From contig NZ_CP070619.1 in the NCBI RefSeq assembly GCF_017068395.1, positions 1 through 64,000 on the forward strand: a stretch of DNA of 64,000 nucleotides, written 5' to 3'. Both the position numbers and the translations under genes were made by a program. This document shows, one piece after another, positions 9,268 to 19,453 of this stretch. Position 1 is the stretch's first letter. Each line of letters begins with the position of its first letter. Below the pieces are notes generated by a model that saw only the letters and a list, made by a program, of their open reading frames with translations, was not told the DNA's origin and made no database searches. The DNA is from Rhodococcus pseudokoreensis (GTDB lineage Bacteria > Actinomycetota > Actinomycetes > Mycobacteriales > Mycobacteriaceae).

Positions 9268-10608
9268 ATGTCAGACCACAACACCGCCATGTCCAGGCGG
9301 GTCGCACTCTCAGGCTTCCTGGGAACGACGATCGAGTACTTCGACTTCTACGTCTACGGGACTGTTGCCGCCCTGGTCTTCAACCAGGTCTTCTTCAACA
9401 ACCTCGATCCCCTCGTCGGCACCATCGCAGCCTTTGCCACACTTGCGGCCGGCTACCTGTCCCGTCTGCTCGGCGCGATCATCTTCGGGCACTACGGCGA
9501 CCGTTTGGGCCGCAAATCCGCCCTGCTGATCACCATGATCGTGATGGGTCTGGCCAGCGGCCTCATCGGTCTGCTGCCCACACAGGCACAGATCGGCGCC
9601 GCCGCACCACTTCTGCTGCTGACGTTGCGGTTGGTGCAAGGATTCGCACTCGGCGGCGAGTTCGGCGGAGCCGTCTTGATGACAGCGGAGCATTCCGCGG
9701 ACAACAAGCGCGGACGGACCACCAGCCTCACCGTGATGGGTAACCCTGCGGGTTCGGCCCTGGGCATGCTGTCCGTTCTCACCCTCACCGGCGTGCTCAC
9801 CACCGAACAGTTCCAGGCGTGGGGATGGCGAATCCCGTTCCTCCTGAGCTTCGGTCTGCTGATCATCGGCTACTTCGTCCGTCACAAGGTCGTCGAAAGC
9901 CCGGTCTTCGAGAAGCAGGTCTCCACCGCCGAACCCACCCGAGTACCGGTACTCGAACTCTTCCGGACCCAGCCTCGCAACCTCGTACTCGGCACGCTGA
10001 TCCTGATCGGCGGAGTAGCCGGGACCGGCATCTTCGGCGTCTACATCCTTGCCTACGCCACAGGCCTGGGCCACGAGCGCTCTACCGTGCTGACCGCTGT
10101 ACTGCTGGGCACGATCGGGTCAGCGCTCCTCACCCCTGTCATCTCGTCGTTCTCCGATCGAGTCGGCCGTCGACCCATCCTGCTCGTCGGGACCGCCCTG
10201 ACCGCCGCGGTGTCCTTCCCGCTGTTCTGGGTCATCGACCAACTCAACAGTGCGCTGCTCATCGTGTCGTTGACCTTGTACATCACCTTCGTGATGACCT
10301 GCATCACCGCAGTGGCTCCGGTCCTGCTCAGCGAGCTGTTCCCCACCCATCTCCGCTACACCGGCGTCTCCATGACCTACCAGCTCGGAGCGCTGCTCGG
10401 AGCAGGCCTGATGCCCCTCGCGGCATCCACCTTGGTCGCCAACTCCGGAGGCAACGGATACCCCGTAGCCGCATTGATCGTCGGTGTCAGCGTGATCAGC
10501 TTGATCGCAGTATTCCTCACCCCCGAGACATCAGGGTCCTCCCTGACCGAGACCGACACGCAGTCCGCGCCCTCCGACAGCGCCCGGACAGCCTCCCGCA
10601 TCGCGTGA
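9268..10608 (+). CDS. MHS-family MFS transporter (metabolite:H+ symporter)
   Basis: A 446-residue, 12-helix transporter. The start MSDHNTAMSRR is chosen because AAGGAGA lies 6 bases upstream; a longer frame to 9199 has no ribosome site. The opening VALSGFLGTTIEYFDFYVYG is the helix 1 signature of the metabolite:H+ symporter group (ShiA, ProP, KgtP and aromatic-acid carriers). The loop 2-3 motif GHYGDRLGRKSAL is present, as is the second-half repeat SDRVGRRPILL. It is transcribed away from the ring-cleavage operon across a shared regulatory region and opens the plus-strand operon. It most likely imports the carboxylate or aromatic acid that the surrounding genes degrade. Confidence 0.88.
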   Translation: MSDHNTAMSRRVALSGFLGTTIEYFDFYVYGTVAALVFNQVFFNNLDPLVGTIAAFATLAAGYLSRLLGAIIFGHYGDRLGRKSALLITMIVMGLASGLIGLLPTQAQIGAAAPLLLLTLRLVQGFALGGEFGGAVLMTAEHSADNKRGRTTSLTVMGNPAGSALGMLSVLTLTGVLTTEQFQAWGWRIPFLLSFGLLIIGYFVRHKVVESPVFEKQVSTAEPTRVPVLELFRTQPRNLVLGTLILIGGVAGTGIFGVYILAYATGLGHERSTVLTAVLLGTIGSALLTPVISSFSDRVGRRPILLVGTALTAAVSFPLFWVIDQLNSALLIVSLTLYITFVMTCITAVAPVLLSELFPTHLRYTGVSMTYQLGALLGAGLMPLAASTLVANSGGNGYPVAALIVGVSVISLIAVFLTPETSGSSLTETDTQSAPSDSARTASRIA

Positions 10609-10808
10609 CCTCGACCCGGACGGCGATTCACCGTCGCCGCCCGGTCCGTCTCGTCGGGTCCGCCCGACGGCGCGCACCGGTCCCGAGACACGCAGCGAAC
10701 GAGTCCGCCCGGCCCGAAACCACAGCGCAATCCCTCCGAGCGCCCCGAGACCGAACCACTCCCCTCCCCGGATCCTTTCGAGACCGAACGAACCAGGACA
10801 GCCCACCC

Positions 10809-12167
10809 ATGGCCCCCGAAGACGAACTGATCGAGTTCATCCACGACACTCACCTCCGGGATCTGTCCCTCGACGCGCGCCACACCGTCACCACGATGAT
10901 CGGTGCCAATATCGGCACCACCGCAGCCGGCGCTGCCGAGGACGGCTGCACCCAGCTACGCCACTTCCTCCTCGCTCGCGGCGGCCGGGAAGAAGCGACC
11001 GTCCTTGTGTACGGCGATCGCCTTCCTGCGACCGCAGCCGCCCAACTCAACGCCACCATGGCCCGGGCCCTGGACTACGAAGACGCGATGGTCCCGGGAC
11101 TCCACCTCGGTGCCGCACTGATCCCCACCGCCCTTGCCTGCGCCGAACTTCGCGGCGGCGTGGACGGGACCGAGTTCCTGACAGCGGTGGCGATCGGCGC
11201 CGAGGTCGGAGCGCGGATCAATCTCCCCGATCGGCTCTACAACGGATTCGACCCGACAGGAATCGCCGGCCCCATCGCCGCCGCCGCGACGGCCTCCCGG
11301 CTCCTCGGGTTGTCACCCGAGCGTATTAGTCAGGCACTCGGGCTGGCTTTCAACAGGACCGCCGGAAGTTTTCAGAGCAATATCGACGGGTCGCTCGCCG
11401 TGCGCCTGATTCAGGGCTGGGTCGCCGAGAGCGGGGTTCTGTGCGCCCAACTGGCTCAGGCCGACTTGACCGGACCGACAGGATTCCTCGACGGACTGTA
11501 CGGATATGCGCATCTCTACGCCCGCAACGAAATCGCAGGCGCCCAGATGACAGCCGACCTGGGAAACCGTTGGGAACTCACCAATACCGGCTTCAAGAAA
11601 TATCCCAGCTGCGGGCTCACCCAGGGCACTACCGAGTTGGCTCTGCGCGCCTACGCGGACGGTGTCCGCCCGAACATGATCGAGAACATCGAGGTAACCA
11701 TGACACCATATGGTCACCGCCTCGTCGGCCACCCCTTCAACCCCGGCGAAAACCCGCGTGTTGCAGCACAGTTCAGCGCATCCTACTGTGCTGCAGGAGC
11801 GCTTCTCCACGGTGCGGCGCGATTGGAGCACTTCAGGCCTGATACGATTCTCGGTGCCGACGTACAGGAGCTGGCGAGCAGGACTATCGTCCGCGCCGAT
11901 CCGAGTCTGGATGAATGTGGCCCCGGTGCAACACGACTGACAGTTCACGCCACGAACGGCGACGTTCTCGGCTATGGTATCGACGCGCCGCCCGGATTCC
12001 CCGGAAATCCTCTGAGCCCGGACGATCACGAGAATCGCCTACGCGACTGCCTGTCGGCAGCACACGGCCCGACGATCTCATCACGCACCGAACGGCTCGT
12101 CGAATCACTCAACCGACTGGACCAACTCGACAACGTCTCCACGCTGATCGAGCTCCTGACAGCCTGA
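10809..12167 (+). CDS. MmgE/PrpD-family protein (2-methylcitrate dehydratase fold)
   Basis: A 452-residue MmgE/PrpD protein. The all-helical N-terminal domain includes LNATMARALDYEDAM, where the family normally has a conserved H-x-D-D/E pattern. The segment NTGFKKYPSCGLTQ corresponds to the KPYPCCRY-like active-site region, and the alpha/beta lid domain follows. Known members dehydrate 2-methylcitrate or isomerise/decarboxylate tricarboxylates (IDS-epimerase, cis-aconitate decarboxylase), but many in catabolic operons are unassigned. There is no clear Shine-Dalgarno; ATG at 10809 is the first start fitting the family N-terminus. The 200 bases separating it from the MHS gene contain a weak CGGCGA/TCGCCG hairpin near 10620. 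RidA follows after 20 bases. It probably acts on a ring-fission-derived di- or tricarboxylate. Confidence 0.82.
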   Translation: MAPEDELIEFIHDTHLRDLSLDARHTVTTMIGANIGTTAAGAAEDGCTQLRHFLLARGGREEATVLVYGDRLPATAAAQLNATMARALDYEDAMVPGLHLGAALIPTALACAELRGGVDGTEFLTAVAIGAEVGARINLPDRLYNGFDPTGIAGPIAAAATASRLLGLSPERISQALGLAFNRTAGSFQSNIDGSLAVRLIQGWVAESGVLCAQLAQADLTGPTGFLDGLYGYAHLYARNEIAGAQMTADLGNRWELTNTGFKKYPSCGLTQGTTELALRAYADGVRPNMIENIEVTMTPYGHRLVGHPFNPGENPRVAAQFSASYCAAGALLHGAARLEHFRPDTILGADVQELASRTIVRADPSLDECGPGATRLTVHATNGDVLGYGIDAPPGFPGNPLSPDDHENRLRDCLSAAHGPTISSRTERLVESLNRLDQLDNVSTLIELLTA

Positions 12168-12187
12168 CCGAAAGGACCTGAACAACC

Positions 12188-12577
12188 ATGACTCGTCGCT
12201 CCGTAGAAGTCCCCGGACTGCACCACGGCGGCCTGCCGATCCCCCAGGCCTGCGTGGTCGGAAACCTCCTCGTATCCGGAGGTATCGTCGCCCTCGACCC
12301 GGAGAAGAACGACGTACCGACCGACACCGAGGCCCAGGTCGAACTCGTCTTCGCCAATCTCCGCCGCACCGTAGAGGCGGCGGGTGGTCGAGTCGAGGAC
12401 GTCGTGAAGTGCACCGTTTTCGTGCGAGACAAGTCCATCCGTCCCATCATCGACAAACACTGGGTCGAGATGTTCCCGGACGAGACCAGCCGTCCGGCCC
12501 GACATACGCTCCGCATCGACCTTCCTGAACCCCAGCAGATCCAACTGGAGATCATGGCGGTTCTCGGAGAAGGCTGA
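12188..12577 (+). CDS. RidA/YjgF/UK114-family protein
   Basis: A 129-residue single-domain protein of normal RidA length. Family features are VVGNLLVSGGIVALDP near the N-terminus (GQI-like core), the helix ANLRRTVEAAGGRVEDVVKCTVFVRD, and the C-terminal basic segment PARHTLRIDLPEPQQIQLEIMAVL. RidA proteins deaminate reactive enamines/imines; relatives in catabolic operons hydrolyse enamine or amide intermediates of ring cleavage. It starts 20 bases after the MmgE/PrpD gene with AAAGGA as ribosome site and is in the same operon. Whether it is a scavenger or a dedicated pathway hydrolase cannot be settled here. Confidence 0.9.
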   Translation: MTRRSVEVPGLHHGGLPIPQACVVGNLLVSGGIVALDPEKNDVPTDTEAQVELVFANLRRTVEAAGGRVEDVVKCTVFVRDKSIRPIIDKHWVEMFPDETSRPARHTLRIDLPEPQQIQLEIMAVLGEG

Positions 12578-12654
12578 TCTACCCGAATATTCCTTTGGCA
12601 CATTGATTCCGGAAGGACTTCCCGCGATGGTTGCATCCTCGGCCGGCGTGCGCG

Positions 12655-13122
12655 CCGAACTCGGCCCGGGGCCGGATCCATCACTGCATGCGCCTGAACG
12701 GGATGGCCGAACGCGCCATCGCCCTGATGACCGACCGCGCCCGCACTCAGGCCGCGTTCGGCCGGCCTCTCGCCGACGAGGGCGTCGCACAGGCCACCAT
12801 CGCCGATGCACGGATCAAGGTCGATGCGGCACGGCTGATGGTGCTGCGCGCCGCCTGGCGGATGGACGTCGCCGGCCCCAAGGAAGCTCGTCACGACATC
12901 GCCGCCACGAAGGTCGTGGTCCCGCAGACGGTCGAGTGGATCATCGACGAAGCCATCCAGATCTTCGGTGGTGCCGGTCTGTCCCAGGACATCCCGCTGG
13001 GCATGTTCTACTCCCAAGCACGTTTTCTGCAGATCGCCGACGGCCCCGACCAGGTCCACCGCCGCTCACTTGCGCGCACCGAGCTCTCCGCCACCCCGGC
13101 GCTCCGCGAAGTCCGTGGATAG
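12655..13122 (+). pseudogene. Acyl-CoA dehydrogenase remnant (C-terminal domain only)
   Basis: Only the last 145-150 residues of a roughly 400-residue acyl-CoA dehydrogenase remain. The piece begins around ELGPG, then after a frame change reads RIHHCMRLNGMAERAI, RARTQAAFGRPLADEG and IQIFGGAGLSQDIPLG, the FAD-binding helical C-terminal domain ending in VHRRSLARTEL. The N-terminal and beta domains are absent and the preceding 50 bases do not encode them. Loss probably came from an internal deletion between RidA and the CoA-transferase genes. It is flanked on both sides by intact genes of the same operon, so the deletion seems not to have stopped selection on the rest. Confidence 0.8.
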
Positions 13123-13202
13123 CTTCCGCGGTATGCCGAATGCAACCTGATCGACCAGCAACCCCGGCTCGTTCGTGAGCCCTCCCCGAGGAAAGAACCC
13201 GC

Positions 13203-13919
13203 ATGCCCGTTCTGCATAACTCTCCCACCGCATCCCTGTCCGACCTGTTGTTCGACGGCATGACCCTCGCCGTCGGTGGGTTCGGTCTCAGTGGTGTGCC
13301 TGTCGACCTCATCGATGCCGTGTGCGCCTCCGGTGTGAAGAACCTGACCGTGGTGTCCAACAACATGGGCATCGACGGCAAGGGCCTCGGTCTCCTCCTC
13401 GAAAAAGGACAAGTGAGTAAGGTCATCGCGTCCTATGTAGGTGAGAACTCCTTATTCTCCGAGCAATATCTCTCCGGCGCACTGGAAGTCGAGTTCAATC
13501 CGCAAGGAACTCTGGCCGAACGACTGCGCGCCGGCGGTGCGGGTATCCCGGCCTTCTACACGGCGACCGGTGTCGGAACCGACCTCGCCGAAGGTAAGCC
13601 GCACGCTGAGTTCGACGGCCGCACCTACGTTCTCGAACGCGGCATCGTCGCCGACGTGTCACTGGTCCGTGCGCACATCGCCGACACCGACGGCAATCTC
13701 GACTACCGCTATACCGCACGCAACTTCAATCCTGTCGTCGCGGCGGCCGGCCGGGTTACGGTCGCCGAAGCCGAGACGATCGTCGAACTCGGCGACCTCG
13801 CTCCCGATAGGGTGACCACCCCCGGTGTGTACGTCCAACGGGTCGTACGCGCCGCCGAGCGCGTCAAGGACATCGAACAGCGCACCGTGCAGCCCCAGCC
13901 GGCCGCCGCATCCGCGTGA
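13203..13919 (+). CDS. 3-oxoacid CoA-transferase, alpha subunit (ScoA/PcaI-like)
   Basis: A 238-residue alpha subunit of family I CoA-transferases. It shows the family's GGFGLSGVP loop (residues about 24-32), the segment [21 protein letters not shown], and [20 protein letters not shown]. It ends with the typical acidic/Pro tail. The enzyme transfers CoA from succinyl-CoA to a 3-oxoacid such as 3-oxoadipate or acetoacetate, working with the beta subunit that starts 29 bases downstream. The ribosome site GAGGAAAG precedes the ATG. With the thiolase that follows, this gives the last two steps of a beta-ketoadipate-like or beta-oxidation route. Confidence 0.92.
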   Translation: MPVLHNSPTASLSDLLFDGMTLAVGGFGLSGVPVDLIDAVCASGVKNLTVVSNNMGIDGKGLGLLLEKGQVSKVIASYVGENSLFSEQYLSGALEVEFNPQGTLAERLRAGGAGIPAFYTATGVGTDLAEGKPHAEFDGRTYVLERGIVADVSLVRAHIADTDGNLDYRYTARNFNPVVAAAGRVTVAEAETIVELGDLAPDRVTTPGVYVQRVVRAAERVKDIEQRTVQPQPAAASA

Positions 13920-13948
13920 TCGCACTTCCTGCAGAAAGGAGCGGCATC

Positions 13949-14602
13949 ATGCCGTGGACCCGAGACGAGATGGCCGCGCTGGCAGCCTCCGAACTCAATG
14001 ACGGCGCCTACGTCAACCTGGGGATCGGGATCCCCACCTTGGTGGCCAACAATCTCCCCGAGGGACGCCGAGTGATCCTGCAGAGTGAGAACGGCCTGCT
14101 CGGCATGGGACCGTTCGCGTACGAGGGTGAGGAAGACGCCGATCTCATCAATGCCGGAAAGCAAACCGTGACGATCACGCCGGGTGGCAGCATCTTCGAC
14201 TCGGCAGAGTCCTTCGGCATGATCCGCGGCGGTCACGTCGCGGTCGCCATCCTCGGCGCGATGCAGGTCTCCGCGTCCGGGGACCTCGCGAATTGGAGCA
14301 TCCCCGGCAAGCTCGTCAAAGGCATGGGCAGTGCCATGGATCTCGTGGCCGGCACCCCACGAGTCATCGCCCTGACCGAGCACGTCGCCAAGGATTCCAG
14401 CCCCAAGATCGTCGAGACGTGCACGTTGCCGTTGACCGGCGTGGGCGTGGTCGATCGCATCATCAGCGACCGCTGCGTATTCGACATCGAGAACGGCGGC
14501 TTGGTGCTTCGCCGGATCGCTCCCGGCGCCACCGTCGACGAACTTCGCGAGCTCACCGGCGCGTGCTTCAGCATGGACCTCGACGAGGAGCGGGCCGCAT
14601 GA
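13949..14602 (+). CDS. 3-oxoacid CoA-transferase, beta subunit (ScoB/PcaJ-like)
   Basis: A 217-residue beta subunit. The active-site motif [14 protein letters not shown] contains the catalytic glutamate that forms the glutamyl-CoA intermediate. [14 protein letters not shown] is the conserved N-terminal loop and [14 protein letters not shown] the core strand. The start [10 protein letters not shown] at 13949 is preferred because AAAGGAG lies 8 bases upstream. Its stop overlaps the thiolase start (ATGA), which implies translational coupling. Subunit pairing and order match pcaIJ and scoAB. The SENG motif argues for a true transferase, not an IpdAB-type hydrolase. Confidence 0.92.
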   Translation: MPWTRDEMAALAASELNDGAYVNLGIGIPTLVANNLPEGRRVILQSENGLLGMGPFAYEGEEDADLINAGKQTVTITPGGSIFDSAESFGMIRGGHVAVAILGAMQVSASGDLANWSIPGKLVKGMGSAMDLVAGTPRVIALTEHVAKDSSPKIVETCTLPLTGVGVVDRIISDRCVFDIENGGLVLRRIAPGATVDELRELTGACFSMDLDEERAA

Positions 14603-15783
14603 GCCTGCACAACCGTTTCGGCACCGATGTGCTCATCACCGGCTGGGGGCATTCGCAGTTCGGCAAGCTCAACGACGAGACCGTGGAATCACTCATCGTC
14701 TCCGTCGCGCGGGAAGCGCTCGACAGTGCAGGTATCGAGCCCCGTCAGGTCGATGAGGTCTATCTCGGTCAATTCAATTCCGGGATGCACCCGTTGGGTT
14801 TCGCGTCCTCGCTTGCACTGCAGCTGTCCGACGATCTCGCGGGTGTTCCGGCCACGCGGGTCGAGAACGCCTGTGGATCCGGCAGCGCCGCTGTGCACCA
14901 GGGAATCCGGGCGCTGCTGGCGGGAACCGCCCGCACGGTGCTGGTGATCGGTGCGGAGAAGATGACCCATGCCGGCTCCGACGTCGTAGGGGCAGCGCTT
15001 CTCGGCGCCGACTACGAATCGGCCGGCAAGGAATCGACGACGGGTTTCGCCGGGCTGTTCGCCCGCGTCGCAGACGCGTATGCGGATCGATACGGCCCGG
15101 TCGGCGACACGCTCGCCCATATCGCTGCGAAGAATCACCGCAACGGTGTGCTCAATCCGTACGCGCAGCTGCGCAAGGATCTCGGATTCGACTTCTGCGC
15201 AACAGTGTCGGACCGGAATCCGATCGTCGCAGGACAGCTCCGCCGTACCGACTGCTCCCCCATTTCCGATGGTGCGGCAGCCCTCGTACTGACCACGGCG
15301 CCGACGACGTCCGCGCATACACGGGTCCGCATCACCGGATTCGGTCAGGCCAACGACTTCCTGCCCGCTTCCAAACGTGATCCCATCGAATTCGCCGGTA
15401 GCGTCACAGCCTGGCAACGCGCACTCGACATGGCCGGCGCCGGACTCGACGACCTCGACTTCGCCGAAGTCCACGATTGCTTCACCGTCGCCGAACTGGT
15501 CATGTACGAAGTCATGGGCCTGACCGAACGCGGCAAACGCCGGCAGGTACTCGACGACGGAACAGTGCTCCCGGGTGGCCGATTGCCGGTCAACCTGTCG
15601 GGCGGGCTGAAGTCCAAAGGGCATCCTGTCGGCACCACCGGGGTCTCCCAGCACGTTCTCGCCGCCATGCAACTGAGCGGCACGGCAGGACACATACAGC
15701 TGAACTCACCGCGGCGCGGCGTGGTGCACAACATGGGCGGACTGGCGATCGCGAACTACGTCAGTGTCCTGGAATCACTCTGA
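14599..15783 (+). CDS. Thiolase (SCP-x/acetyl-CoA acetyltransferase type)
   Basis: A 394-residue thiolase. The nucleophilic cysteine is in [16 protein letters not shown] (near residue 93). The second active-site group is [10 protein letters not shown], and the glycine loop is [16 protein letters not shown]. These motifs place it in the SCP-x/degradative thiolase branch used for branched or aromatic-derived acyl-CoAs. It starts inside the stop of the CoA-transferase beta gene by a 4-base overlap and ends the operon. It would cleave the 3-oxoacyl-CoA made by the transferase to acetyl-CoA plus a shortened acyl-CoA. Confidence 0.9.
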   Translation: MSLHNRFGTDVLITGWGHSQFGKLNDETVESLIVSVAREALDSAGIEPRQVDEVYLGQFNSGMHPLGFASSLALQLSDDLAGVPATRVENACGSGSAAVHQGIRALLAGTARTVLVIGAEKMTHAGSDVVGAALLGADYESAGKESTTGFAGLFARVADAYADRYGPVGDTLAHIAAKNHRNGVLNPYAQLRKDLGFDFCATVSDRNPIVAGQLRRTDCSPISDGAAALVLTTAPTTSAHTRVRITGFGQANDFLPASKRDPIEFAGSVTAWQRALDMAGAGLDDLDFAEVHDCFTVAELVMYEVMGLTERGKRRQVLDDGTVLPGGRLPVNLSGGLKSKGHPVGTTGVSQHVLAAMQLSGTAGHIQLNSPRRGVVHNMGGLAIANYVSVLESL

Positions 15784-16017
15784 CTACCGTCACGAGCAAT
15801 GGATCCGACCGACTTCGCAGCCCACCCACGGCCGGGCAACGAGAAGCTCTCGCACATCGAATGGCAGACGGCGAAACCACTCCGATCCGTGTGATCGACG
15901 GGTACCACTCGATGTGACTACCCCCAAGTCAGTTCCACCAATCTGCCTGCAACCCAGAACAGTACGGCATAGGTGAACACCTCCCCGCCGCGATTGTCGG
16001 CACCCGCACACCGGGTA

Positions 16018-16195
16018 TCAGGTCAGATCCTCGGTCGGAGCGGACGCGGCATTGTCCTTGATCGACGCAATCCCGTTCTGCGCCGCCGCCTTCGAGGTGT
16101 AGCCCTGGCTGGCCGCGATGATCTCCCCATTGGCCGCCTTCAGATGAAACCGGAACTTTCCCTGTGTCCTTGAACAGTTCGAACTTCGCAGTCAT
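16018..16195 (-). pseudogene. DUF1508 (YegP-like) small protein, one frameshift
   Basis: The protein begins MTAKFELFKDT with GGAGGAGG as ribosome site. After a frame change near 16165 it continues FHLKAANGEIIAASQGYTSK and AAQNGIASIKDN, the two signature strands and helix of DUF1508. The intact product would be about 59 residues. The 178-base span is not a multiple of three, consistent with a one- or two-base indel in the ACACAGGGAAAG stretch. YegP-type proteins are small and of unclear function. The motif match is strong despite the shift. Confidence 0.75.
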
Positions 16196-16489
16196 CGCCC
16201 CTCCTCCGCGTAGGCCCACGACGGTCGCAGACACCGTCCCCTCCCGGTAAGCCCACGACCCACTCCTCGGCGACGGAACCACCCGTTACGGCGGCGCTCG
16301 CCGCACCCTCCGGAATACGTCAACGTCGCTGGTCACACGATTCGCCCCTGGACCTCCCTCGAGTCGCCCGTCCTCCGTGCAGCGGTTTACCGTCGACGTC
16401 CTCGCCCGGTACCGCGGGCATCGCGGGAGCCGCCCGTGCTCCCACGACCCCCGCAACTGCCTCGCCATCGATTTGCTAGAAAATGATCC

Positions 16490-17137
16490 GTGGATTCCGA
16501 ACAGGTCTTCGGTGGCGGTGAGCCGCAACGGGTCGGTGCCTTCCGCTTCTTCCTGGACGGGCAACGGTGGGAATGGTCCGATGCCGTCGCACAGATGCAC
16601 GGCTACCGGCCCGGCGAGGTCACTCCGACCACTGAACTGCTGCTGTCCCACAAACACCCCGAGGACCACCCGCACGTCGCACGGGTCCTGGACCGGATGA
16701 TCAATGACGCCGAACCGTTCTCCAGCAAACACCGCATCATCACCGCCACCGGCAAGGTCCGCCAGGTCGTGGTCGTCGGCGACCGCATGCACGACGACGC
16801 CGGCGCCGTGATCGGCACGAGCGGGTTCTACATCGACATCACCGACTCCCACCGCAGCGACGTCAAGGACTCGGTCGACGAAACCGTCGCCGAACTCGAG
16901 CAATCGAGGGCGGTGATCGAACAGGCCAAGGGGGCGTTGATGCTGGTCTACGGTATCCCCGCCGACCGCGCGTTCGACATCCTCACCTGGCGCTCACAGG
17001 AAACCAACACCCGGCTCCGCACGATCGCCGAACACATCGTCGCCGCATTCGACGAACTCGAACCCGACACCGGCCTGCGCACCCGATTCGACCACCTGCT
17101 GCTCACCGCCCACCAACCGTCCCGCCGACCGCAGTAA
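16490..17137 (+). CDS. PAS-ANTAR domain regulator
   Basis: A 215-residue protein read from GTG at 16490. Residues about 15-115 form a PAS domain with PAC segment (FFLDGQRWEWSDAVAQMHGY, TSGFYIDITDS). Residues about 125-190 form an ANTAR domain (AVIEQAKGALMLVYGIPADRAFDILTWRSQETNTRLRTIAE). ANTAR domains bind paired hexaloop hairpins in nascent RNA and act as antiterminators. PAS-ANTAR proteins are common in mycobacteria and rhodococci. No ribosome site is evident, so leaderless initiation or a slightly different start is possible. The gene stands alone with degraded DNA on both sides. Its RNA target is not obvious nearby. Confidence 0.85.
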   Translation: MDSEQVFGGGEPQRVGAFRFFLDGQRWEWSDAVAQMHGYRPGEVTPTTELLLSHKHPEDHPHVARVLDRMINDAEPFSSKHRIITATGKVRQVVVVGDRMHDDAGAVIGTSGFYIDITDSHRSDVKDSVDETVAELEQSRAVIEQAKGALMLVYGIPADRAFDILTWRSQETNTRLRTIAEHIVAAFDELEPDTGLRTRFDHLLLTAHQPSRRPQ

Positions 17138-17835
17138 CGGACGGGGGCGCGGGCTGTTCAGGGTGAACCCGCAGGGCCTGGACCGGATGACCCGCCCGGC
17201 CGAACAACCTCCACCGCGGTCAGCGGGGGCTTACCGCGGCCGGTGTTCTCACCGACGAGGTGCCCTGCCGTTCGCTTCCGCCACTCCAGCACACAGCGAC
17301 GAGTCCGCAAATAGTGCGATGGTATGGATCACAATCCCTGGACTTGCACTCGGCGGCTCACGAAGGTCACTACTGCGCCGCACACCACTCGTGCAGGTTG
17401 ACCGTGTAGCGCCCCTGCCATCTGATATCCATCGTTGGCGGGGCTGCGCTTGGCCGCGTGCGCTACCCCATTCCCCACCGCCACTGCCGCTCAGGCCGAT
17501 ACCTCTATCCGGTGTCACGCCCGCTGTAGGCGCTCAACGTGCCCCATGCCACGGCAACGCCGGGGGCCTTGGCCTTGGTAGCCGCATCGGACGAGTCCGA
17601 AGACCGCGGCATCACTGAAATCGGAGACCACCCGGACCGCGACCACGGCGCGTAGCGCGCCCCGACAGGTGCCGCGACCAGGGCAAGACCGCGGGCGTTC
17701 GGTGTCGGTCAGTGCCTGCTCGTCGACGCTTTGCAGCACCGGCGATCTCATGTGTGCGTAGGGTGATCGAGCACGCCGCTGGGTGTTCCTGCTGGAGTCG
17801 CTCAGTGTGAGCGTTGCCCCTTCCTACCTCGGTCG
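17138..17835. other. Stretch without a convincing gene
   Basis: I see no intact gene in these roughly 700 bases. The minus strand around 17515-17740 reads VVAVRVVSDFSDAAVFGLVRC, which looks like former coding sequence, but no start, domain or neighbour supports a call. Confidence 0.35.
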
Positions 17836-18530
17836 AGCCCCCTCCTCCTCGTAGTCGCGCCGCGCGGGTGTGACGAACCGATCTGCTTCCTCCCGAGTCG
17901 GGCCCACCCAGGTGAACAGGGCCGGGTCGACGTCCTCGTCGATCACGGTGATCGGCAAGTTCCATGGTCTGCTCGCCGGCGGACCTCGTCAGAGCGATAC
18001 CCAGCTCCGCGTCGATCACATAGGTCACCTGACCGCCGAAGGTGGCGTCGAGGAAGCCCACCGCCACCCCGAACGGCTACGCATCTGCACCTGGTGTGGC
18101 CGGCTCGGCTGGATCAGCCTCGGCGCCATCCCACCGCGGTCATCGAGCGGCCACATCGAGTATGCCTGTAAGAGAATAGAAGGAGTGCCCCCGAGGGTCA
18201 TGACCATACGGTGGGGGGACTTGATCGCATGCACCATCACCGCGTCGTCGGTTTGGCGGTGTCGTTCTCGATGCGGGTCGGTTCGCCGTTCGGGTCTTCG
18301 ATCCGCCACGACGTGGGCGGCAGGAACCACACCCGCCCCGCACAGGCGCCCTCGCTCCACAAACCGGCGTGAACAGTCCGCCCCATCGTGCCGTAGTTCA
18401 GACCCCGCACCTGCGGCCACCTCATCCACCCTAGTCCCCCGGTCCGCGCACCAGAGTGCGCGCAACGCGGGGACATTCGGCCGCACCTGATGTTGGTGGA
18501 ACAGGACCCGCTCGCGTCGTCCTCGCCCAC
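17836..18530 (-). pseudogene. Degenerate LolA-like/lipoprotein-carrier-like hypothetical gene
   Basis: At least three frames must be joined. The first reads VRGLNYGTMGRTVHAGLW, then RVWFLPPTSWRIEDPNGEPT. The second reads VMVHAIKSPHRMVMTLGGTP and LLQAYSMWPLDD. The third reads VGFLDATFGGQVTYVIDAEL, and finally LPITVIDEDVDPALFTWVGP with an EEADRFVTPARRDYEEEG tail. The pattern (a W-x-R-P-P-x-x-W-R-like strand, then a predicted beta-sheet ending in DPALFTW) resembles actinobacterial LolA-like carrier proteins, but that assignment is inference. Each segment keeps GC-rich third positions, so decay is recent, or the sequence has several base-call errors. Confidence 0.45.
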
Positions 18531-18751
18531 TAGCCTTTCTAGCGTCTGCGCAAGATACGGCTAGATTTGCCGGCGGACGCGACGCACGGCGCAGGCATCA
18601 GAGCGGGGGGAAGAACTACCCCGCCGACCCGAGCGTCACGGCAGATCCCTCCCACCCACACAGGGCTACTTGAATCGTTTCGGGTGCTTCATCGGCGGCC
18701 GTTCCACGACCTGACCGGCGCCCGCCACCGACAAATGAGAGGACTTGGCTC

Positions 18752-19009
18752 GTGACGACACTCGACGAGGCAGATCTCGGTACCGACGTGGCCGAGCGCA
18801 CCAACATGTGCCTGATAGTCGGACTGTTCAGCGCCCTGACCGGCTTGTTCATCCCGGCACTGGCATTCGGTGCGATCGGCTACGTCGAGACCGGCGGGCG
18901 TGAACACGAAACCGGCTCCGGACTCGCGGTTACTGCACTAATCCTGGGTGCCATCGAACTGATAGCAGTCGTGCTGACCGCCGTCGTCCTACTCGTTTCC
19001 ATGCGATGA
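18752..19009 (+). CDS. Small DUF4190-like membrane protein
   Basis: An 85-residue protein from GTG at 18752, with GAGAGGA 8 bases upstream. Residues about 18-45 (MCLIVGLFSALTGLFIPALAFG) and 58-83 (LAVTALILGAIELIAVVLTAVV) are two transmembrane helices joined by a short polar loop, the usual layout of DUF4190 proteins. The family is of unknown function and common in actinobacteria. It stands alone; the upstream 200 bases hold no gene and the downstream 440 bases none either. Confidence 0.7.
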   Translation: MTTLDEADLGTDVAERTNMCLIVGLFSALTGLFIPALAFGAIGYVETGGREHETGSGLAVTALILGAIELIAVVLTAVVLLVSMR

Positions 19010-19453
19010 AGGCGACAACAACGCACGGGCGGAACAGCGCGTCGGGTCCTACCCTGCTGCAGGCCTGTGGTGTGCGTTGATCGCCGCGTAGGCGCCGATG
19101 CCGGCCCCGTGCTGTACAGCTCATCACCTCCCGGATATAAGTCAGTACCGAAAGCCCCCGCCTGGGAAAGATATACGCGCAAGCCATCACCGACATCGAC
19201 TCCACGGTCCGGCCAGGCAACCCAGGATGCCTGGGTCGCAGGCGCCGATCACCAACGACAACCAGGTGAACCTCAATGGGTGGGGTTCGGGCAGCCAAGA
19301 CGACCACATCACCGCCTTCGAACGTGCAGTGAAGTGGCGATTCAGGATCCGGCGCCTCATCCACTCACCCCGTAGCCGTTGCGGGCTCATCCGGGCGCAA
19401 CGCAGTCCACCTGCCCGGGGCGTGTCTGACCAGCCGAATACACTGCGTGGCCA
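19010..19453. other. Stretch without a recognisable gene
   Basis: Open frames exist on both strands but none shows a motif or a good start. No repeat or terminator hairpin stands out. Confidence 0.35.

Noticed and set aside
13203..14602. IpdAB-type steroid ring hydrolase
   Set aside because: The beta subunit has SENGLLGMG with the catalytic glutamate of true CoA-transferases, and no steroid genes are near.
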